Source: Dryas octopetala
Lineage: Eukaryota > Streptophyta > Magnoliopsida > Rosales > Rosaceae
Direction of reading: 5' to 3'
DNA length: 64,000 nucleotides
Assembly (NCBI GenBank): GCA_963921425.1
Contig: OY992832.1
Coordinates: forward strand, 26,253,489-26,317,488
Numbering within the stretch: the stretch's first letter is position 1; each line of letters starts with the position of its first letter. Below, one piece after another: positions 1 through 10,848 of this stretch. Under the pieces are notes generated by a model. It saw nothing but the letters and a program-made list of their open reading frames with translations. It had not been told where the DNA came from and searched no databases. Made by a program: the position numbers and the translations under genes.

Positions 1-639
1 ACAGGTGTTCGAAATTGCTTCAATTTGTGTCTGGCTGACATTGATTGGTGCTATGGTTTGTATTGATGCGGGATAGGTTGGATCATGCTTGGTGAGTCAA
101 AATGGTGTAATTCTAGGTAAGGATGAGATTATTTGACCGAAATTCTACATCCAAATTACATGGAATTGTTAATTACTTCTCATTGTAATGTTTAGTGGTC
201 ATATGGTTCTTAGTTTATGGTATCCACTGTCTATCATTTCTATGGTTATTGAAATTTCCCACATGTAGTTTTTTTTTTTTTTTTTTTCTGACTTCCATGC
301 TAATTTGTCTTCCGTAGGATTTGTATATAATGGGTTCCCAAGAGGTTGTTCCAATGACAAGCTTCCTTGGGCAAAGGTTTGTATGTGCTACTTGAAAAAA
401 AAAATATATATTCATTATGAAGATAAGGTCAGTAGTAATTAGTAAAGCTGTCCTTTCTTCTTTTTAGAAATCTAGAACTGGCCGGGGATCCTTTAGAGAC
501 CAAGTATCCATAAGTGTGTGTGCTTTCTTAAACTCCATTCTTGATTTGTGGTTTGCTGTTTACCGTAAGAATGGGGGTCTGACATTATTTTGCAGCTACA
601 TCTATGACTGTCATTGTTCTCTTAAAAAAAAAAAAATTT
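1..639. other. Unassigned AT-rich DNA with exon-like scraps
   Basis: No transposon ends are visible here. Two short stretches look like exons on the plus strand. One, about 318-376, follows a T-rich acceptor ending in GTAG and precedes a donor-like AAG/GTTTGT. A second starts after a CTTTTTAG acceptor near 468. A third acceptor-like TTTTGCAG lies near 594. Read in one frame, the first two could join into a short open peptide containing FVYNGFPRGC, but I do not recognise it. It may be the edge of a host gene interrupted by the Copia element that starts at 645. The signals are weak and could be chance. Confidence 0.25.
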
Positions 640-644
640 CTTAT

Positions 645-827
645 TGTAAATATATTATTATATGTGGCTATTCCTGTAATTAGTTGTAGGGGCATACTAG
701 TAAATATTCAAAACCTAGTAAACCCTACCTCTATATAAGGATATTTATAAGATGAATGAAATAGACATATCATATTCTCTCTGCCTCTCTTTTCCACAAA
801 CCCTATTTTCCACATACTTTTATAACA
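645..827 (+). repeat. Copia 5' LTR (short)
   Basis: The 183-bp LTR begins TGTAAATATA and ends TATAACA. A TATA box (CTATATAAGG) lies near 731-740, about 90 bp before the 3' end, followed by a pyrimidine-rich start region. The next bases form the PBS. The partner LTR is missing because the element is truncated at 7838, so the boundary is inferred from TG...CA and the PBS position. Confidence 0.7.
732..738 (+). promoter_or_regulatory. TATA box of the Copia LTR
   Basis: TATATAA sits at the expected place in the LTR, followed about 30-45 bp downstream by a CT-rich initiation zone. It would be the pol II promoter of the element. Confidence 0.5.
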
Positions 828-841
828 CGTTATCAGCACGA
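828..841 (+). promoter_or_regulatory. Copia primer binding site
   Basis: CGTTATCAGCACGA directly follows the LTR end. This ATCAGCACGA motif is frequent immediately after the LTR of plant Copia elements, where a tRNA primes minus-strand synthesis. I cannot name the tRNA with certainty. Confidence 0.55.
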
Positions 842-1950
842 AAAGCTCTTTGGATTGTGGATTGCCAAACAAAAGAGGATCATCATTCAATCTGTTTTTC
901 AACCAAGTAGGTTTTATAAAACAATTTTATGTTCATGTTTTAAAACCTTGATTGATTGAAAAATTCTCCATGAAGCATGAACCCTAAATTTATGTAATTG
1001 ATTTATTTAGGATTATATATTTTATACATGCTTTCTTGGATTGAATGATTAAAAAAAAAAAAAAAAAAGAGATTTATTGGGGTGATCGGAAACCACCCCG
1101 CATTGCCAGCAGCCGCCAGCCCCTTCACTGACGCGCGCTGCCAGCCTCCTTGCTGCCTTACGCTGCCAGCAGCACCAACCAGCTCTCGCGCACTGCCAGC
1201 CAGCCCTCGCGCGCACAGCACAGCAGCCCCCCCTCGCGCAGGCCAGCAGGTCTTGCAGCAGCCCAGAGGATCAGACCAGCAAGCCTTGCAGCCCAGCAGC
1301 GCCTCGCAGGCCCAGCCTAGCAGACCCACCACGCAGGCGCCACATCAGCTGCCACATGGCCGCCACACAGGCAGCCAAGCCGCTGCCACGTCAGCGCCAC
1401 ACAGGCATCATGTCATTGACACATCAGCTCCACGTCGCTGCCACTCCCACACTGACACATGACGAGCCTCCTGAAACTTTGTAAAAAGGAGATTTTAATC
1501 TTTGCCATGCCTGGGATTTGAACCCAGGACCACTTGTGCACAACCTTGTGCCTTGACCACTATGCTGCTGATGGTTTCTTGTTAGTATATAAACCATTTA
1601 ATATATATACTCTAAATGCCAGAAACTTTTATTCAAACAATTTTGTGATATTTTTCTGTTCTACTTGAGTATATGAATATTTTACTTGTTTAAATTTTTG
1701 CACTAGAGTATATGTGTAGAAATTGCAGATAATTAATGAACCAGTAGTTCATACATAAATATTGAACATGTAGCTTCAATAATGCCATATAAAGAACCTG
1801 AAGTTTCATTTATAAATTCACCATACATGATAAAACCAGTAGATTTTACATGTCTATACCATGTTATAGAACTTGAAGTTCTTTTTTTTTGCTTATGGAT
1901 GTTATTGCCCAAAGCATTAATTATGATTATTTGTTCCTTTCAGCCAAAGA
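842..1950 (+). other. Copia 5' leader with a GC-rich CAGC-type low-complexity block
   Basis: This is the untranslated leader between the PBS and gag. From about 1083 to 1470 it turns strongly C- and G-rich, with repeated CCAGC/CAGCA and GCCAC words, in otherwise AT-rich DNA. An open frame across it is only a result of the base composition. The block ends just before a tRNA-like stretch (1504-1570). The remaining leader is AT-rich with no further signal. Confidence 0.5.
1504..1570 (-). other. tRNA-like sequence with A and B boxes
   Basis: Read on the minus strand, this stretch contains an A-box-like TAGTGGTCAAGGC and, about 20 bp later, a B-box-like GGTTCAAATCC flanked by the complementary arms CCTGGG and CCCAGG, as in a tRNA T-arm. 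The 5' acceptor side is not convincing, so this is a tRNA pseudogene or a SINE head, not a working tRNA gene. It lies inside the Copia leader in antisense orientation. Confidence 0.45.
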
Positions 1951-2321
1951 ATGTCAAATCTCAACAAGCTTGATTTTGTCGCTTTGGAAGTTTCCGGAAG
2001 AAACTATCTAAAGTGGACTAAAGATGTTAAGCTTCATTTGACTGCTATGAAGATGAGGTCAACAATCAATGTTGACAATGTTGTCGCAGAGTCCCTTAAG
2101 GCAAGTGTCATGATCTTTATTAGGAAACACATGGAGGAAGCACTCCAAGTTGAGTACCTCATTGAAGAGGATCCACGAGCTCTTTGGGTTGCTCTGGAAG
2201 AGCAGTTTAATCATCAAAAGACCATTTTCTTGCCTTAACCAAGACATGACTAGCAGAACATCCGTTTCCAGGATTTCAAATATGTGAATGAGTATAATTC
2301 GGAGATCTGCCGGATCCGGTC
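1951..2321 (+). pseudogene. Copia gag, 5' portion
   Basis: Starting MSNLNKLDFVALEVSG, this has the typical N-terminus of plant Copia Gag: the NYLKW motif around residue 20 and EDPRALWVALEEQF near residue 75. Gag forms the virus-like particle. The frame is lost near 2237 (a stop after THFLP-like residues). The reading can be followed in another frame (KYVNEYNSEICRIRS) up to 2321, where a solo LTR is inserted. It continues at 5251. Confidence 0.8.
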
Positions 2322-5250
2322 TGTAACGACCCGACCCAAAGTTGACTTTTAAAAATAATGGACTTTCGTCTTTGACTTTGAGCACGTTGAAAAGGTCTCG
2401 AGTCTACGAGTTCGTAGACACGCGGCACGCGTCAATCGGAGTTACGGTTTGAAAGTTATGGTGTTTAAAGCGAGGGGCAATTTCGTAAAATGGCAAATTT
2501 GGAGTTTAAAAATTCAGATTTCTAGAAATTCCTCTCTCTCTCTAGAACACTCTCTCTCTCCTTTATATCTCTCTCTCTCTCTCCCGCACACTCACTTCTC
2601 CCTCTCTCCCCGACGCCCCTCCCCTGGCACCCTCTCATCTCCGGCCTGCTCCCCTCGCCGTCCGGCCAGGAGACGGCGACGGCACCACCTCAGCCTCCCC
2701 CGATCCCTCTCTCCCCGCTGGTTTTCTCTCTCTCGGCTGGCTCTCTCTCTCTTCCCCGTGACCTCTCTCCTCGACCCTCGGTCGTCCGGCGCCGGATTTC
2801 AGTGATCTGACCGGCGTTGGACTCGCCTCCACGCCGCCGACCTTCCAGTGGGGTCCGATCAGCCAACCAAGCTGCAACGGCGGCGCAGCGACGCCGTTTC
2901 TGAACGAAGCTCTCGATGGCGACTCAACTTTTCCGGCGAGTTCGAGGCCGACGACCACTTGGGTTCTCTTCCCCAGGCTCCGGCGAGTCCAGCCGCGTCA
3001 CCCCCTTGCTCCGGTGATCGCTCACGGCGGCGAAGCGACGATGCAAAAGCCGGCGGCTTCCACCGCCGATTCCGGCGTTTCCGGCGATAATTGGCCATCG
3101 ATCCAGTTGACAAAATCGATCCTCTAGGTACGGGTAATCTTTCCCCTAAGGTGTTGATGTTAAATTTTGAGATTTTAGAAATTCGATTTTAGGGTTTATG
3201 TTATTTTTGGATATCTTGAAATTGGACTCAAATTCGTGTTGTTTTTGTGCAATTAAAAGTTCAATTATATGATTAGGATTGTTTGGAGTTCAATTTGGGT
3301 ATTTTTAAGTTTGTGCCACCGCTGCCGCCATCGGCTTCGCCACTTGTGGCGGCGGGCCAGGTGATTTTCCTTGTCAATCAGCCTCCCCAGGACATCTAAA
3401 GGTCAGTTCTAGGGTTTGTTTGCATATTGGTGAGTGTTTGTGTGTTGTTAGGGCTGGGCAGCCACCGTGCGTGGTGGTTACCGTCCATTTCGGTCGTTGA
3501 ACGGAAGTTGTGAACTCTGAATATTTAAATGTTGGTTGTCTGGTCTTAACAGGTACATGGGCTCGGGAAATCTCATTCACGATGCCGTTATGCTGCCGGA
3601 TTTGGTATCCGAGCAATGGCACCGTGAAGGATATTTCTGTCTTTTACGTAGATAAATTGTGAGTGAAATTTATCGGTTTTTAAAGTAGAGTACTGTTATT
3701 AAATTGTCTGTTTTGTGTGATTTGCTGCTTTATGATAGAGGAGACTAAGTATAGGATTTAGATTACGAGAAGGAATAGATGAGGAATTGAGGCTAAGGAA
3801 TTAATTGGGAATTATAGAATTGCTTTGAGGATAATCGATGAATTAGAGAAAGGAATGTTCATTGTCGAGGTTAGTGAATGATGATTAGGCAGTTATTATA
3901 CAAAACGATCAAATTAATTATTGAGGAAATGCTAGTATGATTTGAGTGACAGACAAGTGATAGGTCGTGAGTAGGAGTCAACTTCGGAAAAGATTCGATG
4001 TATTTCAGACAAATAGTAAGGGTTGTTGATGATGATGCTTATGTAGATGTGAGTCTGAAAAGAAATACAACAGGCGTTATATTGTAAAACAAGGATAGTT
4101 ATGAGATGGTTTGGGAATGTTGTGATTGAGGTTGCGCGGGGAATCCTGCCTGCCCGTGCATTGATACGCTCTGTACGGGAAGTGGCGAGCCTAGTTACCT
4201 GCCTGCTCGTGCATTGATACGCTCTGCACGAGAAGTGGCGAGCATCCTGCCTGCTCGTGCATTGATACGCTCTGCACGAGAAGTGGCGAGTATCCTGCCT
4301 GCTCGTGCATTGATCCGCTCTGCACGAGAAGTGGCGAGCATTCCTGCCTGCTCGTGCATCGATACGCTCTGCACGAGAAGTGGCGAGCACACCTGCCTGC
4401 CTGTGCATCGATTCGCTCTGCACGGGAAGTGGCGAGCTTATCTGCCTGCTCGTGCCTATGCACGAGATGTGGCGAGTTTAGTTACCGCAGTATTATGACC
4501 GACAGTTCTCCGGGTATTAGTGTGGTGTGAGATTTCAGTTTGTGGAGCATTTTGCGAAATGAAATTACATCAGTAAATGTTTTAAATGACAGTTTCAGAA
4601 AGGCATTGCGTACTGTTTAAGATATTTTAATAGTTTTACAGCTTCAGAGTATTATTTGCTTTTCAGAGTTTGATTTACAGTTTGAGATGATTTAAAAAAA
4701 AAAAAAAAAAAAAAAACGAGTTTGTGAAAAGATATTAAAGCTGGGGGATTTCAAGGAGCGACGTGAGTGAAATTAGATAGTCTGTATTGTTGCTGTGTGC
4801 TCGCGTGCTTTTGTTTGCTAGGACTTGATTTGACTAGGACTGGGTAAGTCTAGGCTTGAATCTTGAGGAATTATGTTTATTTTGGATACTGTTGTGGATT
4901 ATTGTTGAGCATGGAACGTGAAGGATTATTTGAGGATTATAGTTTAAGTCCTTTTACTCATACGAGCTCTAGTGTGCTTACCGGGTTTGTCGTATAACCT
5001 GGTACACCATGGATGTGGTGTAGGATTTGTGTTTTGCAAGTTAAGCAGACTGAGGAAGCAGGGGGAAGAAGACGAGGCAGTGGGACCCAGAAAGATTTAT
5101 TTAATTGTTTTTACTCAGCGGTTTGTTTAAAATGTTTTTGACAGAATTATATTTACTTATGTTGTTGTGTATGGCTCAAAAATAAGAGAAAGCAGATTTA
5201 ACAGTTTGATGTTCAGTATTTTTCATGGGCCCGAGGTTTGGGGTGTTTCA
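2322..5250 (+). mobile_element. Solo LTR (type B) with CGGTC target duplication
   Basis: The 2929-bp LTR begins TGTAACGACCCGACCC and ends GGGGTGTTTCA. It is flanked by identical CGGTC at 2317-2321 and 5251-5255. No internal retrotransposon DNA is present, so it is a solo LTR left by LTR-LTR recombination. Inside are a CT microsatellite after a TTTATAT box (about 2526-2605, probable promoter and start), a GC-rich transcribed-type segment, a 48-bp minisatellite (4141-4480) and poly-A near 4693. The open frames inside come from its GC-rich and repetitive composition and are not genes. Confidence 0.9.
4141..4480 (+). repeat. 48-bp minisatellite in solo LTR, 7 units
   Basis: About seven units of 48-49 bp. 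Each carries the inverted arms CTCGTGCA and TGCACGAG around an 11-bp loop, then AAGTGGCGAG. The arms are therefore palindromic within each unit and could fold as a hairpin in RNA or single-stranded DNA. Outer units are more diverged than central ones, as expected for unequal exchange or slippage. Confidence 0.9.
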
Positions 5251-5930
5251 CGGTCACTCCTCAAATTTTGTGGGGAGAAGCTCACCGAAGCTGACCTATT
5301 GGAGAAAACTTTCTCCACCTTCCCTACCTCCTGTTTGGTCCTGCAACAACAATACAGGGAGAAGAATTTTACTAAGTTCTCGGCATTGATCACTACTTTG
5401 TTGCTCGCTAAAAAGAACAACAACTTATTAATGAGAAATGATCAAGTCCGACCTGTCAGTACTAAAGTAGCACCATTGCCTGAAGCAAATGTTGTTGCTC
5501 ATCGCGATTCAAACCACGAAAGAGGATACCGAGGTCATGGAAAGGACGAAAAGTCCAACCGCCTGAGATATGGAAGGAAAGGTTCTCAGAGGAATGGCTT
5601 GTATGACCAAGGCCAACGTGGCCATGGCCTACGAAACTCGAATTCTTGTGGTCAAGGCCCACGTGGTAGGAACCACGGTCCCTCGGCCCCAAGAACTCGA
5701 AATGAGAGGAACACTGGTCCGGTCCGTCGCCACCAGAATTAGAATCAGAATGATCTCTGTTATCGATGTGGAGAAACTGATCACTCGTCCCGCACCTACC
5801 GTGCATCAGCGCAAGCTGTTGATGAGTATCACGCCAGTCGCGGAAATCGAGAGACCAACCTCGTTGAGGGATCATTTCCTATAGATACCACCCTAGAGGT
5901 CACTGATTTCTAGGCTGAAATTGGACCCTT
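5251..5930 (+). pseudogene. Copia gag, 3' portion with broken zinc knuckle
   Basis: This continues the gag interrupted at 2321. LLKFCGEKLTEADLLEKTFS and the RG/GH-rich tail are typical of the Copia Gag C-terminus. An in-frame TAG at about 5739 is followed by CYRCGETDHSSRTY, a CCHC knuckle whose last cysteine has become tyrosine. The knuckle normally binds genomic RNA, so packaging would be impaired even without the stop. Confidence 0.8.
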
Positions 5931-6119
5931 CGAGGACTAGAAACTCGATGACATAGATATGATCGGCACTTGTGCCGTATTTATTTTCTGAATAATGTTT
6001 CTTATTCGGATTATTTTGGTGATTTATGACTTGGATTATTTGCTCTGGAAATTTGGTTATGCTCAAATATGATTTAATTCAATAATGTTATTCAAACATG
6101 TGATCCATTGAATTAAATT

Positions 6120-7838
6120 TATGGATAAGCATGTTTAGTGGGAAAGTTTGTTGTCTGGCAGACAGTGCTACTACGCACACCATACTCGAAGATCAGAAGT
6201 ATTTTTCAAACTTATTGCTTACTCATACCTCTGTGACAACCATATCAGGTCAATCCAACCTAATAGAGGGTCATGGCAAAGCCCATTTTTATGTTGTCCA
6301 ATGGTACTAATTACCATTAATGAGGCCTTATATTCTCCAAGTTCCAGAAGAACGTTGTTGAGTTTTAAGGATATTTGAGCCAACGGTTATCACGTTGAAA
6401 CCACTGAGGAAAATGGAGTAGAATATATTTGCATAACCTCCAATTTGTATGGCCAGAAGCGTACATTGGAGAAATTAAAATGCCTCTCGAGCGGTCTTTA
6501 CATGACCACCATTAAATCGATTGAGGCCTATCACATAGTTAACCAGAATTTAACCAATTCGAGCAGCTTTTTTCTATGGCATGACCGATTGAGATACCCA
6601 GGTCAAAGTATGATGCGCTGTATCCTCAATTCATCACACGGGCATCCCCTTACTAATAAGGATCTTGTGTTTGGTGACACACTATGCAAAACTTGCTTGC
6701 TCGGAAAGTTGAATACTAAACTATCATATGCAAAAACTAGTAAAGACTCCACCATTTTCTTGTAAAGGATACAAGGGGATATTTGTGGACCTATCCAACC
6801 ACCATGCGGACCATTTAAATATTTCATGGTTTTGGTTGATGCATCGACAAAGTGATCACATGTTACACTATTGTCCACAAGAAACGCTGCTTTTGCTAAA
6901 CTTCTCGCCCAGAGGGCTCACCACATGGATTATCCTATAAAGTCCAGGAGACTTGATAATGTCGGAGAGTTTACATTGAAAACTTTCGATGATTATTGCA
7001 TGTCCCTTGGAATTGATGTTGAACATCCAATTCCCCATGTTTACACCCAGAATGGTCTCGCAGAAACGTTCATTAAAAGATTATAAATAATCGCACGAAC
7101 CTTGGTTATGCGCACCAAGCTTCCAATTTCTGTGTGGGCTATGCAATCTTGCATGCAACCATGTTGGTCCGATTGAGGCCCACTGCCACCCAACCTTACT
7201 CCGCGTTACAGCTGGTGACTAGGTACGAACCTGACGTTTCGTACTTACGCGTATTTGGGTGTGCAGTTTATGTGCCAGGTGCGCCGCCACAACGTACTAA
7301 AATGGGTCCTCAACGAAGGATGGGCATATATGTCGGTTATGAATCCTCATCTATTATACGCTTTTTAGAGCTCTTGACAGGCGATCTCTTTACCGCCAGA
7401 TTTGCGGATTGTCACTTTGATGAAACAGTCTTCCCGCCGTTAGGGGGAGATAAGAATGTCACCGTTCCTGAAGAACAACGTGAATTGACGTGGAATGTCC
7501 CTACTATGTCTCATCTTGATCCCCGAATCGCACAACGTGATAGCGAAGTGCGGAGAATTCTAAATCTACATAGTATAGCCCATAATATGCTAAACGCATT
7601 CTCTGATCTAGCTAAAGTGACGTGATCACATATATCTGCTGCAAACGTGCCTGCAAGGATATCTGTCCCTGAAGGAAGTGTCGTCCCAGATGGACGAGGT
7701 ACGACCATAGCGGCTAACCAGTTATATGTCCCTGCCCAGAAGCGAGGTAGACCATTAGGTTCGAAGGACTCTTATCCCTAGAAGAGGATAAATTTGGCAC
7801 AAACGAGTCCTCTTGACATCGCGATCTCAATCGATCCA
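6120..7838 (+). pseudogene. Copia pol fragment: protease, pre-integrase, integrase
   Basis: LADSATTHTIL near 6155 matches the Copia protease active-site region (normally ADSGATHT; the glycine is lost). FLWHDRLRYPGQSMMRCI and CKTCLLGKL near 6580-6710 form the GAG-pre-integrase/HHCC zinc region. The integrase core follows in several frames (about 6770-7100). The C-terminal part VFGCAVYVPG...RRMGIYVGYES lies at 7250-7350. Frame changes and stops occur throughout. The coding trace stops at 7838 where an inverted LTR pair begins, and RT and RNase H are absent. Confidence 0.8.
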
Positions 7839-9606
7839 TGTAACGACCCGACCCAAATTTTCACTAGAAATTTAAATTTTTATTTAACTATGTTTTTAAG
7901 AGATTTTTTTTATGTAGAATTGTATTTTAAAGATTTTGAGATTTATTTGGAAAATAAAAAGGGTTTTGATTTAAATATTTATTTTCGTTTTAATTTGGGA
8001 TTGACCCAAAATTTGACTTTTAAATTAAATGGGCTTTCGATTTTGACTTTGGGTCCGTTAGATAGGTTTCGAATCTACGATTTCATAGACACGTAGCACG
8101 CGTCGTTTCAGGACAAACTCTAAAATTCCAAATTAATTCCTTAACCTCAGATCATCATCAATTCATTCTCATGATCCAAATCCTACCCTTAGTCTTCCTA
8201 ACATAAAGCAACAAACACACAAAACAGACCATTCAATAACAGTACTCTATATTAAAATCCGATAAGCATCATTCACAGTTCCACTACGTAAAAGACCAAA
8301 ATACCCTTCATAGTGCCATTGCTCGGATACCAAATCCGGCAGCATAACGGCATCGGGAATGATATTTCTCGAATCCGTATACCTGTTAAGACCAGACAAC
8401 CAATATTTAAATATTCAGGTTTCACAATTTGGCCGTTCAATGACCGAAATGGGTGGTAACCACCACGCACGGTGGCTACCCAGCCCCAAATTACACACAA
8501 TACTCACCCACACGTAAACAAACCCTAGGGTTGGCCTCTAAGAGTCCTGGGGAGGCTGATTGACAAGAAAAACCACCCAACTCACCGCCACAAGTGGCGG
8601 AGCCGTCGGTGGCAGCGGCGGCACAAACCTAGAAATATCCAAATTCAACTCCAAACAATCATAATCATATAATAGAACCTTCAATTGCACATAAACATCA
8701 CAAATTTGAGTCCGATTTCAAGATATTCAAAATAGACATAAACCCAAAAATTGAATTTCTAAAATCTCAAAATTGAACATCAACACCTTAGGAGAAAAAT
8801 TACTCGTACCTAGAGGATCAATTTTGTCAACTCGACCAACGGCCAAAAGTCGCCGGAAATGCCGGAATCGACGGCGGAAGCCGGTGGCTGGCTTGGCTTC
8901 CCGAGCTCATTGCTCCGCCGTGGGGTATCGTCAGGGCAGGAGGACACCACGGCTGAACTCGTTGTTATGAGAGGAATGAGACCCAGTGGGTCCGGTGTCG
9001 GATCGTGGCCGGAAAACGCAGATCGCCGGCGAGGAGGATCGGCCTTGTTTCGCGTCGTTTCTCCATCGGGGGTGGTCGCCGAAGCAAGGAGTGGCATGGC
9101 TGAACTCGCTGAGGCCTGGGGAAGATAACCCAAGTGGTCGCCGCCCTCAAATCCGCCGGAAAAGGGTGAGTCGTCGCCGGAGGCCCAATCGGCTTGAATT
9201 GGGTTCGATTTCTGGGGGATTTCTGGGCTAAACGATGCACTGAGGAAGGAGGAGGGAGGAGAGGCGAGCTCGGAGAGCTTTCGTCCGCCTCCATCCGCCG
9301 CTGGACGCGCGCCCACGCGCCGGTGACAGTGCGGCGGTGCTGAATGGGTGAGAGAGAGAGAATCGGGGAGAGAGGAGAGAGAGAGTGTCCAGAAATTTTT
9401 GGATTTTGGGTATTAATTTAAAACCCACTCCTACAAAATTACAAAATTGCCCTTCCCTTCAAATGCTCGTATCTCTCAAACTATAACTCTGTTTTGTACG
9501 TGCTTCGTGTCTACGAACTCGTAGACTCGAGATCTATCAAACGGACCCAAGGTCAAAGACGAAAGTCCATTAGTTTTAAAAGTCAACTTTGAGTCGAGTC
9601 GTTACA
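7839..9606. mobile_element. Head-to-head pair of LTR fragments, no target duplication
   Basis: The left part (7839 to about 8107) is the first ~270 bp of a long-type LTR on the plus strand, beginning TGTAACGACCCGACCC. The right part (about 8108-9606) is the first ~1.5 kb of a type-B-like LTR on the minus strand, ending CGAGTCGTTACA. Both outer ends are therefore LTR 5' ends and form an inverted repeat. Flanks are ATCCA and GATTT, so there is no target duplication. Probably a rearrangement product rather than one insertion. The GC-rich block at 8820-9320 repeats that in the solo LTR at 2322. Confidence 0.75.
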
Positions 9607-10270
9607 GATTTGTAATCTATTTTTGTTAACTTGATTACTCTTGAGTTTGGATGTTGGATTAATTTATATGAATGGAAGAATTGAAGTTGGATTACTTTAG
9701 AAGCTTACTAATTTTCGAAAATGCATGCCAATCATTTTATATCCATTTTCTTTCATATTTATAAAAGTGCAGAACATATATCTAAAGTATACTTTTATAT
9801 CAGACTTTAATAACCAAAAAGATATGTTATATATCTTTTCATATTAGATTTTAATAACAAAAACGATATGTTAATCTCTTTTTATATCAAATTTTAATTA
9901 CACAACCGATATGTTATATACCTTTTTATATCCTTTTTTACTTAAGAAACCGATATGTAATATATCTTTTTATATTAGTTTGTACTTAACCAACCAATAT
10001 TGAATACATTAATTGTTTATATCAGTTTGCAAAAAAATAAAGATATAATAAGTATCTTATATATCAGAATTCAGTTTTTAAAATATCAAAAATGTTGGCT
10101 TGTATATGATATCAAATTATCAAACAAATAGGATATCTAATATATTATAGACATCGGTGGAAAACTGATATCTAATGTGAGAGAATAGATATCACGTCTC
10201 AATATATCGGTAGGAAACCTAAATAGATATCAGTTTTTCACTGATATTTATTAACGTTTATCTTGTAGTG
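9607..10270. mobile_element. Truncated CACTA transposon end
   Basis: The block ends in CTTGTAGTG, the mirror of a CACTA terminus. It is packed with subterminal motifs of the type GATATC, AGATATCAGT and ATATCGG in both orientations. The same motifs crowd the ends of the CACTA element at 30541-43363, so the two are related. The opposite terminus is missing, apparently lost at the junction with the inverted LTR pair. No transposase coding is present. Confidence 0.6.
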
Positions 10271-10848
10271 CGAATGCCAATCACAACTATCATAACTCAT
10301 AAGTCACAACCTATATCAAAACTACCCAATCTGAAAAACTCATTACACAGCTATTCAAATAAAGAAAAACTTATTGCCTTAAAATTTCCAACAAACTATA
10401 AAGAAATGACAGCAACCAAGGAAATTGACTGCATATAGTTGAATTGAATCAAACAACAACCAATGAAATGAATGAATTATTCATAAGAAATAAAGAGATT
10501 GAGGAGAAAGATCAGAGAAGGTCTTACATGATTAGAAAAATAGTGATTTTCGGCAAATGAGAGAGAAGATGGTGCAGAGGTGGTCACATCGATGATGCAA
10601 ACTTGGTCGCCGGCGAGAGAAAAGATGAGATGACTGGCGACGCCGCTATTGGGTACAGCAGATAAGAACTTGACTGAGAAGTAGAGGAAATTGAATACTG
10701 AGAGAAAGAGAGAGTGAGACTGAGAGTGAGTGATGGAAGGCTTTGATGGTCAATGCTGAAAGATAAACCAACAGATGGGTTTGGGCCTGGGTTAAATTTT
10801 CCCACTCACACAACACAGCCCAAACCTCACACACACACAGCTCAACAT
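10271..10848 (-). other. Unassigned; leader-like sequence
   Basis: AT-rich DNA with no transposon ends. From about 10830 to 10530 the minus strand resembles a gene leader: pyrimidine-rich (CTCTCTTTCTCTCAGT) followed by a GC-rich patch (CGCCGGCGACC) and a GTAAGACC donor-like site near 10530. I see no protein similarity. A leader fragment captured by, or lying next to, the CACTA is possible. Confidence 0.25.

Larger units (their letters stand above)
645..7838 (+). mobile_element. Decayed Ty1/Copia retrotransposon, 3' part missing
   Basis: This is a Copia element on the plus strand. In order it has a short LTR (645-827), a PBS, a long leader, gag (1951-2321 continued at 5251-5930), a protease stub, the GAG-pre-integrase zinc region and an integrase part. 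It stops at 7838 before reverse transcriptase, so RT, RNase H and the 3' LTR are absent. A solo LTR (2322-5250) interrupts gag and has an intact 5-bp target duplication. Many frameshifts and stops make it an old, immobile copy. The order protease-integrase ahead of the missing RT is the Copia order. Confidence 0.85.

Noticed and set aside
1082..1462. A 126-codon alanine/proline/glutamine-rich frame in the Copia leader.
   Set aside because: Open in the opposite strand as well, and explained by GC-rich low complexity without stop codons.
1504..1570. A functional tRNA gene.
   Set aside because: The T-arm and boxes are visible but the acceptor stem and anticodon arm do not pair convincingly.
2449..3113. 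Serine/proline/arginine-rich frames in the solo LTR.
   Set aside because: They occur on both strands over CT-rich and CGG-rich DNA and are not kept open in the homologous LTRs at 12932 and 60645. I treat them as LTR leader sequence.
4141..4480. CRISPR-like array (regular ~48-bp repeats with palindromic arms).
   Set aside because: The whole unit repeats and there are no unique spacers. It lies inside a plant LTR. The same holds for the arrays at 14399, 35758, 40708, 57130 and 61006.
7839..9606. A single complete transposon with terminal inverted repeats.
   Set aside because: Each arm is the 5' start of a known LTR type, arms are of unequal length (about 0.27 and 1.5 kb) and there is no target duplication.
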